44,091 nt of DNA from Micractinium sp. NFX-FRZ. Lineage: Eukaryota; Chlorophyta; Trebouxiophyceae; Chlorellales; Chlorellaceae. How positions within the stretch are numbered: position 1 is the first letter of the stretch; each line of letters opens with the position of its first letter. This document shows, piece after piece, positions 30,301-38,953 of the stretch. The stretch covers positions 1 through 44,091 of the forward strand of contig JAPTJF010000498.1 in the NCBI GenBank assembly GCA_029339195.1, read 5' to 3'. The notes under the pieces are model-generated. The model did no database searches and was not told the origin of the DNA. It worked only from the letters and a program-made list of their open reading frames with translations. The position numbers and the translations under genes are program-made.

Positions 30301-31170
30301 GCAGGCGCAGCGGGTGCCACAACGCTGGCTGGCGATGGTGGCAGCAGCGCAAGCGTCACCGCCCCCCGCTAACTCTCACCCCCAGTCGCCCCACCCACTC
30401 ACTGCTATTCTGCGCCATGACCGCCCAGTCCTTGTTGAACAGCAGCAGCGCCACGCTCTTTTCATGCTCCCCTGCTGGCTGCGACCTCATATTTAGGAGC
30501 TTCACCAAGTCATGTACCCCTGTGTAAGGCAGCGCACGGGTGCGTGGCGGCAGCAGCCAGGGAGCTGCCTCGAACTCTGCGAGAAGGGCCTTGTCTTTGA
30601 CCGCCGAGCCGGGGTTCTTTTGCAGGCGGCGGTAGGAGGCCAGGCTGGGCTGCGCCGGCACAGACGGCGGCGTGCACGGGTGCAGCTCGCCTGCGGGCGC
30701 GGCGGGTGGGCGGGTGGGGAGCATGGGAGAACGGGCTTGGCAGGCTGGGACGATAAGAACAACAAATTAGTCCCATCAGGAATCGCATGCCTTGATACTG
30801 CAGCATGCCTGGACACCCGCATTTGCATTGAACTCACTCTGGCTTGGCTGCCGCGGCGGCATTTGCGGGGCGGGCACGCCGCCATCTTGGCGCCGCCGGA
30901 GTGTGCCTGTGTGGGCACCAGCTCCCGCCGTCTCAGCGCTGCAGATGAATTCAGTTCAAAAGGTAATCGTAATGCCTCACTCAAGGCGCGCGCTCATGTC
31001 CTCGTTGCTCGCCACCACAGCGGAGGGGTGGTACCAAGCGCTCACCTGCACTCCCCGCTGCGGGCTCTTCCAAAGCTGCTGGTCGCTAGAACTCCAAGCA
31101 AGAAGCCTGCAAGCAAAATGACCCCCTGTTGCCAGCCCCCCGGCCTGGCGCCGTGCTGCGGGGCTAACAT
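27315..31170 (-). CDS. Type II membrane glycosyltransferase-like protein A (nucleotide-diphospho-sugar transferase, PF03407-like)
   Basis: Ten minus-strand exons (31046-31170, 30838-30938, 30403-30690, 30106-30237, 29661-29759, 29242-29343, 28716-28900, 28347-28482, 27904-27996, 27315-27535) give 493 residues. A signal anchor lies near the start (GVILLAGFLLGVLA, about 17-30) after a short N-terminal tail, as in Golgi type II enzymes. The lumenal part has a Rossmann-like start (SVALLLFNKDWAVMAQNS), DLEACADLNLPC, a DTD motif (about 249-251) of DxD type for metal/sugar-nucleotide binding, then SNTGHFVVLPT (about 283) and IDPCDWH (about 388). DxD followed by N-x-G-x-F fits nucleotide-diphospho-sugar transferases. 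The substrate is unknown; cell-wall or glycoprotein glycans are likely. The neighbour at 31715-35348 is a paralog. Confidence 0.75.
29141..29230 (-). repeat. 63-bp direct repeat in transferase A intron
   Basis: CTGCCAGCACATGCCTGGGG occurs at about 29141 and 29204, each followed by TGCCT and a CTGCC block. The repeat lies directly next to the exon at 29242-29343, within the intron on its sense 3' side. Confidence 0.75.
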
Positions 31171-31714
31171 TGCGCCACGGCGCCTTTAGATTAGAATCAA
31201 TTGCATTTGGATGGCAAATTGTCGCGGGGAGGATACATGCGGCATGAGCAGGTTGATGGGGTTGAGCTAGCTGGCGCCGAATTGGCGGCAAGCGGCGGCG
31301 GTACGCTACGTCACGCATGCTCCTGATGCACGCCTCAGCGCAGCCTGCATGAAACCAAATGCGTCACTGGTAATCTTCGGGCATGATGAGCACGTACGCA
31401 GCCACTTCCGCCAAGGCAGGGCAAGAGCGCATGATGCCAGCAACTGACTGCCCTTTTGGGGGAAGCTTACAATGCGGAGAATTTATGTTTCATGAACGGG
31501 CATGAACGGGGGATATACACAGCGTGCAGCAGCATGTATACAAGAGAAGATCAGCAATATTAAGCAAATGGTATAACAGTGCGGTCATGGTGAGCAAAAG
31601 AGCGGCGGTTACATAAAAGCGTCGGGGTGAAGGGTGGAGTCGCTCATGAGTCGTGGTCGGTCAGGGCGCAGTCACAAACAAATCGAAGTTCAGTGCTAGT
31701 ATCGGTTGCATTCT
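31171..31714. other. Intergenic between tandem transferase genes
   Basis: About 540 bases, visibly less GC-rich than the genes, hold the promoter/5'UTR of transferase A and the 3'UTR of transferase B. A minus-strand TGTAA (31609-31613) lies about 100 bases after the transferase B stop. CATGAACGGG is tandemly repeated near 31491-31511. No exon seen. Confidence 0.55.
31609..31613 (-). terminator. TGTAA poly(A)-type signal, transferase B
   Basis: A minus-strand TGTAA about 100 bases downstream of the transferase B stop codon. A second one lies further on near 31467. Confidence 0.5.
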
Positions 31715-34700
31715 TCAAGCGGGCCCCGGAAGAGGAGGGCTGCTCCCCAGCATGGGCTTCCCATTGCATTCCTTGTCGGCTGAAGCCTTGAGCAACTCTG
31801 TTGCCTCGTCAGCACTGGCCCCCGCCTGTAGCGCCTTGACAGCTGGCGGCACGTCACCGTGCACCAACCCAAGCCCATAGCTGGGGCAGCCGTACAGCCT
31901 GCTCTCTGCGTCCGGAAGCCGCCAGTGCAGCGGGCGGCAGGCGGGCACCTGGCTGGCTGACCCCGGCTGCGGCGCGCACCCTGCGCCGGGAACAGGGCGG
32001 GTGGGTGGTGGGAAGGAGACGTGGGAAAGGCTGCAAGACTTCTGGCAGCATGGCCTGCATTAAAAGGTTGCAACGCAAGGCACGCAGCACCCACATGCAT
32101 CTGGCAGCAGGCGCTGCCCCGCACACCTCAATGGGCGGTCCGGAAAGCAAAGTGCCCGTATTGCCTTTATGCACTGACACGACCGCTGGTGTGGGTGTCC
32201 CACCCCGAGTTCTCATTTTCACCCCAGCCTCGTCCCCTGCCACACCCACCCTGTTCATTGTCCATGAACCAGAAGCCAATCTGGCGGAAGATTGCCTCCT
32301 TGGAGGCCGCCCCCTGGGCACAGATGGGGTGCACGTACAGCACTGCAGAGGGGGCAGGCGGGTGGGGCGAGGTTTGGGTAATGGTAGGGCTCCCTGGGTG
32401 CAAGGCAGTTTGGGGGCACAAAGGCCCGCAGCGGGCACAGGGGCGAAGGAACGCATCACTGTGAAGCAAGGCTTCTGCATCCCATACCAGCCACCCAGGC
32501 CAGCAAAGGCACCCGAGGACACAGCACAGCACAGCGCACAGCGGCGTGGGACCCCAAGTAACACAGCACAGCACGGCACAGCGCACCCTGCCAGTCGCAT
32601 GGGTCGATGGTTGGCATCCACTCCTTGCTGCCCACGGTGCAGCCGCTGAGAGTGTAGGGGAAGTAGCCTGGAAGTGCAGCTCGGAACACGGCCACCTCAT
32701 CGCGCCTGCCAGTCTCCAGCAACTGGGTGCAGGCAAGGGAGGCAGGGGTGGGGGGCGTGTGGCGGTGAAACAAGGAAAGGAGAGGCGGGCCATGCAGCAG
32801 GAAGCCACTGCGCCATCGCCATGCACTTGCAGGCGCTCCCACGCAATGCAGGATGCAAACAGGCGGGCAGGCTGAACAATCGCTGCCATGATGCTCTTCT
32901 TCTTCCTGCATCTCCTCACATCGTATTTGTGCTTGTAGCACAGGCACAGGGTGCGGCACAGCTCAAAAGCCTTGCCCTCCAGGAGGGGCAGCGCCTTCTG
33001 CTCCGACACCTTCTGCTGTAGCATTTCTGGGGCTGTGGCGTTCCAAGCAGTGGCGAATGCAACGCCGGCGGGGGTGGGCAGGAGCACAAAGTGCCCAGAG
33101 TTTACTGCAAGGCAGGGCGGGAGACGAGGGGGCAGGCGTCAGGGCGAGGCAGGCAGCGGCGACTAGGAGGAAGCGGCACACTGGACGGCAGGCAAGCAGG
33201 AAAGCAACAGATGAGCAGGGTGCTTCCAGGCAAGCAGATGAGCGAGGGTGCAGGCAGGCACGTGGCGGCGGCGCTGTGCTGTGCTGCCCAGCCCATGCGG
33301 CAGCGCATGCTCACGTGGCGACTCGCTCTGCCAGGCGCCATCCGCCTCTGCCCGCTCAATAAACTCCATGTAACTCTCCCACACGGGCTTGACAGAATAG
33401 GAGACGTCGGTGTCTGCAGGGGAATGGAATGCAACAGCAGGAGCTCATGGTGGGGCGAGACAGCGAGCGCAGGCAGCAGTGTGGCGGGCAGAGTCGCATA
33501 ACAGGGATCAGTCAACACACCTGTCCTGCCTTCTGCCCACACCTGGGCTCGGTGCATCACGCAGCCCGACGCAAGCACAGCATCAGCTGCACGCACCGAC
33601 TTGCATCACGGCGTATCCCTTCTGCAGCGCCCTCAGCGCCATGGCTGCCTTGACCCACTGCATCACCAAGAAGTCGTGCTGCAGGAGCATCTTGTTCGTG
33701 ACTGCAGGGCATGAGGGAAGGCGAAGGGGTGGGGGCACAATGGACATACAGGACATGGGCGAGTGGGTTTTAGCCTAGCCTGTTCACCTGCTGCATCGGC
33801 TCGGGCGCCCTCGCCTTGGCTGCCAGAACTGCCTCGTGCTCAACCTGTCGGGGCTGGTCTGCGCAGGCACTTGCGCATTGCCTGCTGCGGAAAGTGCTGA
33901 CAAGCAGCAAGCACGGCCATGCACACACACACACACACACACACAGCAGCCAGCCGGCCAACCGGCCACCCCACGCACTGATGGGCTCCAGAAGCATGCT
34001 GGTGACGTTGGCGCACGGCAGGTTCAGGTCTGCACACGCCTCCAGGTCCTCGGCACTCCATGCCACTGCCACGTAGTTTCGCACACCACCATGCTTGACC
34101 AGCGAGTAGACTGCAGCACAAAGAATGATAAGTGGCGGCTTGAATCGAGCCTATGGATACGTGCACTCCGCCATGCTTAACCAGCAGAGTGGAGTGCAGC
34201 ACAACATAGCACGAAGCAGCATCACAACATGCAAAGGAGGGCGTCTTTGGTGCTCCTCTTCTCCACATTCAAACACACCGGCACCTCCCTGCTCTGCCGC
34301 ACCCGGGCCCCTCATCCACTCACTGCTGTTCTGCACCATGACGGCATAGGGCTTGCTAAAGAGCAGGAAGGCGACGCTCTTGTCGTACCGCCCCGCTGGT
34401 CGCGATCGCAGCGCCACGAGCTGCTCAAAATCGTGCACCCCAGCATAGGGCAGCGCAGGGGTGCGCGGCGGCAGCAGCCAGGGAGCCGCCTCAAACTCTG
34501 CTGCCAGTGCTGGGTCGGTGCTGACCAGCTCAGGTTTGGCCTGTGGGGGAGGGAAGAGAGTGCATTGGGTGAGAGGAAGGCGCAGCGGGGGTGTCATGGT
34601 GGGTTTGGCTGATGCAGCGGCATGTGCATGTATGCATGCATGCAGCAGCGCGGCAGCATCGCCAGGAGTTGGGGGGCATGGCACCGGTATGCTGCCGCCT

Positions 34701-35348
34701 GTGCTGCCCCCATGGACGCACGCCTCAGCGCTGCGAAGGCCCCGTTTTCCCATCCCACCTGCATTGCGTAGTACATGGCACGGCTTGGAGCCAGCGGGCT
34801 CATGCTGAATTGACTCACTGCTGCCGCTGCAGCGGGAGGGAGCGAGAGCGCCAGCAAATGGTGAGCGCGCAGCTGTGGCCAGGCGGCGAGGCAGAGCTGG
34901 CCTGCATCTGCAAGTTGCTTTGTTGGCAGCTTGGTAAAAATAACACGGTTCCCCCACCTGTCCATGTTTGAGAGACTTGGAGGCTGCCGGGGCTGAGCAC
35001 TGCGTGCCGCCAGCCTGCGGCATACCGCCTGCCGCTGCCGCCCAACCCGTCCGCCCACCTGTCCCTGCAGCGGGAGGCACACGAGCGGCCAAAAGGCGCA
35101 TGCATGAGTTCAGTGCTGCCATAACCTCCTGCAGGCCAACGTGTTTTGCAAAAAACTCTTGTGCGCGAGATGCGGAGATGCCAGATCCTCGGTGCAGGGG
35201 CCCCTGCTTACCCTCCGACCCAAACGTCTGTGCGGATGCTGAGTACCAGCAGCACGAACATTAGTCCAGCTGCCGCGGCCAACTGCCTGGGCCCCTGCCA
35301 CGGCTTGTGCGGCCCCATGACGGCCTCCACTGGCCGCCTCTCAACCAT
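31715..35348 (-). CDS. Type II membrane glycosyltransferase-like protein B, tandem paralog
   Basis: Eleven minus-strand exons (35212-35348, 34958-35028, 34759-34826, 34324-34540, 33979-34110, 33597-33701, 33315-33413, 32920-33104, 32587-32722, 32250-32342, 31715-31980) give 502 residues. A hydrophobic anchor (LAAAAGLMFVLLVLSI, about 24-39) follows a basic N-terminus. The catalytic part parallels protein A: SVAFLLFSKPYAVMVQNS, YSLVKHGGVRNYVAVAW, DTD (about 244-246), LNSGHFVLLPT, IDPCDWQ and VLYVHPICAQG, ending in YGCPSYGLGLVHGD. Four exons (132, 185, 136 and 93 nt) have exactly the same length in both genes. This gene has one extra intron (34541-34758). The second exon (34958-35028) was chosen mainly because its length restores phase and is the least certain. 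Substrate unknown. Confidence 0.75.
32517..32587 (-). repeat. TGTGC-type tract in transferase B intron
   Basis: Plus-strand CACAGCACAGCACAGCGCAC, repeated again near 32560, reads as GTGCTGTGCTGTG on the sense strand. It begins directly at the donor of the exon at 32587-32722. Confidence 0.8.
33921..33945. repeat. (CA)n dinucleotide repeat
   Basis: About twelve CA units in an intron of transferase B, reading (TG)n on its sense strand. Confidence 0.9.
34159..34203 (-). repeat. Echo of exon start with destroyed acceptor, transferase B
   Basis: The exon start at 34110 and its acceptor (plus strand CACCATGCTTGACCAGCGAG then TAGACTGCAGCAC) recur 80 bases away at 34159-34203 (GCCATGCTTAACCAGCAGAG then TGGAGTGCAGCAC). 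On the sense strand the copy is upstream and its acceptor CAG has become CAC. Confidence 0.75.
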
Positions 35349-35883
35349 GCTGGCCGTGTGACATGTGGTGCAATGCTCCAATGCGACGCCTAAAGTGTCC
35401 TAGCGACCGCTTTGCTGGTTCACCTGACTGCTGAGTTGGCGCAGCGCTACCGGTACCACCCACCCCTGACATTTATGCGCTGTCCTTCATCCTGGTCCCA
35501 ACTGGAATAATTGGCACGAGGTCGCTGCTAGCATACCACCATGGCTACTGCCTGCCTCCGCCCGCAAGCAGCCAGCGACCGCCAGCCACACCTCTCCTGC
35601 ACGCCAGCACCAGCGCCTCCCGTCTTCTCACCCTGCCTCTGCGCTCTGCTCTCCCTCCCAGCCACGCCCTGCGTGCCCCACGCGCCCTCAGCTCCCAGCG
35701 AGTCCGTGTGTTACAGCTGGCACGGTGGGGCGCACGGCGAGCTGCTGCTGGCAGGCGGCCCCCAGCGCCGCGACAGCGGCTGTGGGTGCTGTATCCTAGC
35801 CCACGCCGCCGCCGCGCGGCCGCCGCCCTAGTGGCTGAGCGCGCTCATTCCGCGGCCGGCCGGCTGCCTGCCTGCCGCTCCGC
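35349..35883. other. Intergenic between transferase B and eS17, with eS17 3'UTR
   Basis: This holds the transferase B 5' flank and the eS17 3'UTR, with a minus-strand TGTAA at 35711-35715, about 170 bases past the eS17 stop. A plus-strand ORF (35541-35831) with a strong ACCACCATGG start context overlaps it; see that entry. Confidence 0.55.
35541..35831 (+). CDS. Possible small ORF, 96 residues, unrecognised
   Basis: The ATG sits in ACCACCATGGC, an optimal eukaryotic start context, and the frame is open for 96 codons. The product is Pro/Ala/Cys-rich with no domain I know. It overlaps the presumed eS17 3'UTR on the opposite strand. It could be the first exon of a short plus-strand gene or chance in GC-rich DNA, which readily gives long frames. 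Confidence 0.2.
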   Translation: MATACLRPQAASDRQPHLSCTPAPAPPVFSPCLCALLSLPATPCVPHAPSAPSESVCYSWHGGAHGELLLAGGPQRRDSGCGCCILAHAAAARPPP

Positions 35884-38602
35884 TCACTGGCGGGGGGGGC
35901 GCTGCTGGAAGCCCTGCTGGAAGCCGCCGGGCTTCTGGAAGTCGCCGCCGCGGCCCGCCTGCAGCACAGATAGATGGTGAGATGGGGCGGCGCAGCTTCA
36001 GCCTCTTGCTGCTGTGCCGGTTGCGCCTCTGCGGTGGAACCTGCCCTCTGGTGCCAAGAGTGCGATGCTGTGTGCGGTGCGGTGGACGCAGTGCGCCCCT
36101 CGAGCCTGCCGGTCTGCGACCAGCTGCTTGCCATGCCTGCTGCCGCATTTGCGCCTCCGTTCCCCCCGCCCCCCCACCACCACACAGCAACCACCCACCT
36201 GCGTCACGGTCACGCCGGGCAGGCCAGCCATGTTCATGGCCTTGAGCATATCCATGGTCTCCTTGTCCACCTGCGGCACGGCGGGGCGGGTGACGTGGCA
36301 CAGCATGGCGTGTTCGTGACTTGCAGCACATCCGCGGTCCGCTGTTTCCACCCGCAGGCAGCGAGGCCAGAACCGATTTGGAGAAAGGGGCTTGCAGCAG
36401 GGGGCGGCGTGGGGCCCTTGACTACGCGCTACGGTGCACCGACAGCATCTTTGCCGCCTTCACGTGCGCCGCATGCGCCGCCCTGTTGAATGCCCCTCAC
36501 ACTGCCTAGCTGCAGGCTGCCGCTTCTCCCAGCTGCCCTGAGAGCCAGACCTGCACGCTGCTCCCAAATGCCCCGCTCTGCTGCCTTCAGCCTGAGGGGC
36601 CCCCAGAAGGAGAGAGTGCAAACAAACACACTGTGCGCACGCAAGCATCAAAGCAAGGCACGCACCTCAATCGCGTCGGTGTTGATGGCGGACTCATCGG
36701 GGATGAAGTCCATGCGGCGCTCGCGCTCCTCCTCCTGCACAGCACAGCACAGCACGCACAGCAGCAACACAGGGTCAGCACAGCATGACCAAGACAGAGG
36801 TGCGAGCGATGCGGCGTTCCCGCTCCCCCTCCTGCTGACGGCAGCCGGGGGCTCCGACAGCGGGGCGCATGGGGTGCACAGCTGCGGCGGTGCATGCCGT
36901 TGGTCGGCCGCTGGTTTGCCGGCAGCGGTGTGCTACGTGTGCCGCCTGCTGCAGGGGCCGTGTGGCTGCCACTGCAAGTGCTGCCCTGTTATGGAGGCGC
37001 TGCCATAGCGCGTGCTGGTCACACACATGTGGGTCCCAATTCCAGGCACACAGCTGCCTGGCCCGCTGCGCTGCTGCCTGCGCTGTGTGCACATTGACAT
37101 CTCAACGCAGACCGGTACGCTGATGCAGGTGTGTGCCGTCGAGCTGGCCCACGCAAGTGTTGGCGCCAGCAAGCGCTGCTGCCTCGCCTCCGCTGCTGCT
37201 CCAGCATTCCCGCACGCCGCTGCTCCAGCGCTCACGCCTCCAGCAGCTGTGCTTGATGCTGGCGTGCCAAGCAGGGCACCAGACCAAGCGAGCTGCTCAT
37301 GCACCCCGCTGGCGACGCTGCGGCCGCCTGTCTGATCCCCTGCTGTGTTACTTGCTGATCAACTTGATGGCCCAACTGCAGCTGCTGCTGACTGGGGCTC
37401 GCAGCAGCTTCCATTCCACGGCTGCCACCGCTGCTGTTGCTGCTGTAATCTGCTGCCGCTGCTCACAGCTCCAGGATGGCGTGCGCCTGCCATCTGCTGC
37501 TCCTGCTGCTGCTGCGGCCAGTACTGATGCAACAGCAACGCAGCCAGCCGCGTCCTGCTGCATGCACTGCTGTACACCTCCAGCAGAGAGAACAGGTGGG
37601 CGCACAACCAGCACACACAGCACGCAGCAGCAGTATGTGTTGCAGCTCTCCTCATGCCCCGCACCTGCAGCTTCAGCGAGATGCCGCGCACCGGGCCGCG
37701 CTGGATGCGCTTCATCAGGTGCTGCAGAGTCATGATGGGAGGGGAAAGGAACGCACGACGTGAGCACGGGCACGGGCAGCACAGCACATGCCTGCTCCAC
37801 TGTGCATGTTCAATGTTGCTGATTTGCCTGCTTCACGCCGCTTCCCAAATCCATCGCCGCCCTCTGCCTCCCCTCCCGCTCTGCATGGCTGTGGCCAGCC
37901 CTCTGCCTCCCCTCCCGCTCTGCACGTCTTGGGCCCGGTCACGTTGAACTCACGGTGGTGAAGCCGGCAATCTTGTTGCGCAGGCGCTTGGACTGGATGA
38001 TGGCCACCTCCTCGCAGATGCGCTTGTTGGTGTCAAAGTCCAGGGTCAGGCGCTGGTAGTACTTCTCGATGATGACCCTGCAGGGCAGGCAGGCAGGCAG
38101 GCACAGGGGTGGAAAGTAAGGAAATGAGGAAGCGAGTGGCGGCGGCTCGCATGTGCAGCCCGTCGCACGTGCAGCGGAAGCGCTGGCGGCGAGCTGGGCT
38201 GACTGAGCAGCTGTCCGGGCCTCACCGAGAGGCCTTCTTCACGGTCTTGGTGCGCACGCGACCTGCAGCGAAGCATGACAGGGCAGGACACGCAACACAT
38301 CGGACGCGAGGCAGGCGGCGGCAGCACAGGGCAGGCAGGCGGGAGCGCCTGCAGTGGGCACCCCTGGCGGCGGCGCAAGAGTCTACGTGCGTCCATCGCG
38401 TCTGCCCCGACCGCTGGAGCTCCCCAGGCCGCTGCTGGCCCCGCCTCGCCCACTGGGCGCCGCTGGCATGGGTCCCCGCCGACGGACGCATGGCGACCGC
38501 TACTCGGTCCAACCCGCTGTGGCAACCACCCGAAGACATCTGCAGGGTCTCAGCGTCCCAAAGGGGCCCGGCCATGCGATGCCAGACGCCTCGCTCACCC
38601 AT
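35884..38602 (-). CDS. RPS17: 40S ribosomal protein eS17
   Basis: Seven minus-strand exons (38599-38602, 38226-38262, 37954-38077, 37665-37721, 36666-36734, 36199-36270, 35884-35958) join to 145 residues, close to the 130-145 usual for eS17. The sequence shows [87 protein letters not shown] and a Gly/Phe/Gln/Arg tail. It is a component of the small cytosolic ribosomal subunit, in the 40S head. The first coding exon is only ATGG: the intron falls one base into codon 2. Intron 4 (36735-37664) is 930 bases, long for such a short gene. The gene shares a 351-bp 5' flank with divergent NRDE2. Identification is secure. Confidence 0.97.
36735..37664 (-). other. 930-base intron of eS17
   Basis: The intron is much longer than the others in this gene. 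It begins at its 3' (plus-strand left) end with a TGTGC-type tract on the sense strand (36737-36757). Much of the rest is GCTGCTG-rich. I looked for C/D-box snoRNA motifs (TGATGA with CTGA) on the sense strand and saw no convincing pair. Confidence 0.5.
37859..37935 (-). repeat. Two-copy ~40-bp repeat in eS17 intron 3
   Basis: CCTCTGCCTCCCCTCCCGCT occurs at 37859 and 37899, followed both times by CTGCA, 40 bases apart and close to the donor of exon 3. Confidence 0.85.
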
Positions 38603-38953
38603 GTTGAGCGAGCCGTGTGCCGACCGACAGACAACGCCAAGGCCGCTGGGAGAGAGGCCTTCGGCGGCTGGCAGTGGCCATTTGGCGCACCAGCACGCAT
38701 GCCTCGCTGGCAGTCCCCGGGAGGAGGCCTGGCGGCAGGAGGTGCTTCCCTATCGCCCCCTCGACACCACATTCCGCGCTGCAGGCATTAGAAAATCGGG
38801 TTGACAGCAGACCAGCGGCTGTAGCAGCTGCCGACAAGCCGATCGAAAGATCAACGTGTTTGAGCGCAGACCGCGTTTCGAGGCTGCCCAATTGAGGGTT
38901 ATAGTCTGAGTATTGATTGGAGCCGACCCCGATTGTCCAAGAGCACGGCAGAG
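38603..38953. promoter_or_regulatory. Divergent promoter region, eS17 / NRDE2
   Basis: Only 351 bases separate the start codons of eS17 (leftwards) and NRDE2 (rightwards), so both 5'UTRs and any shared promoter lie here. The half near NRDE2 (about 38790-38930) is clearly AT-richer (GAAAATCGGG, CGATCGAAAGATC, GGGTTATAGTCTGAGTATTG). No consensus TATA box is in a convincing position. Its role as a bidirectional promoter is inferred from geometry. Confidence 0.55.

Noticed and set aside
27315..35348. Transferase pair as pseudogenes or a transposon duplication
   Set aside because: Both have complete frames, intact motifs and splice sites, and no terminal repeats or transposase are visible.
36735..37664. 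snoRNA hosted in the long eS17 intron
   Set aside because: Ribosomal protein introns often host snoRNAs, but I found no convincing C and D box pair on the sense strand. H/ACA types cannot be excluded by eye.
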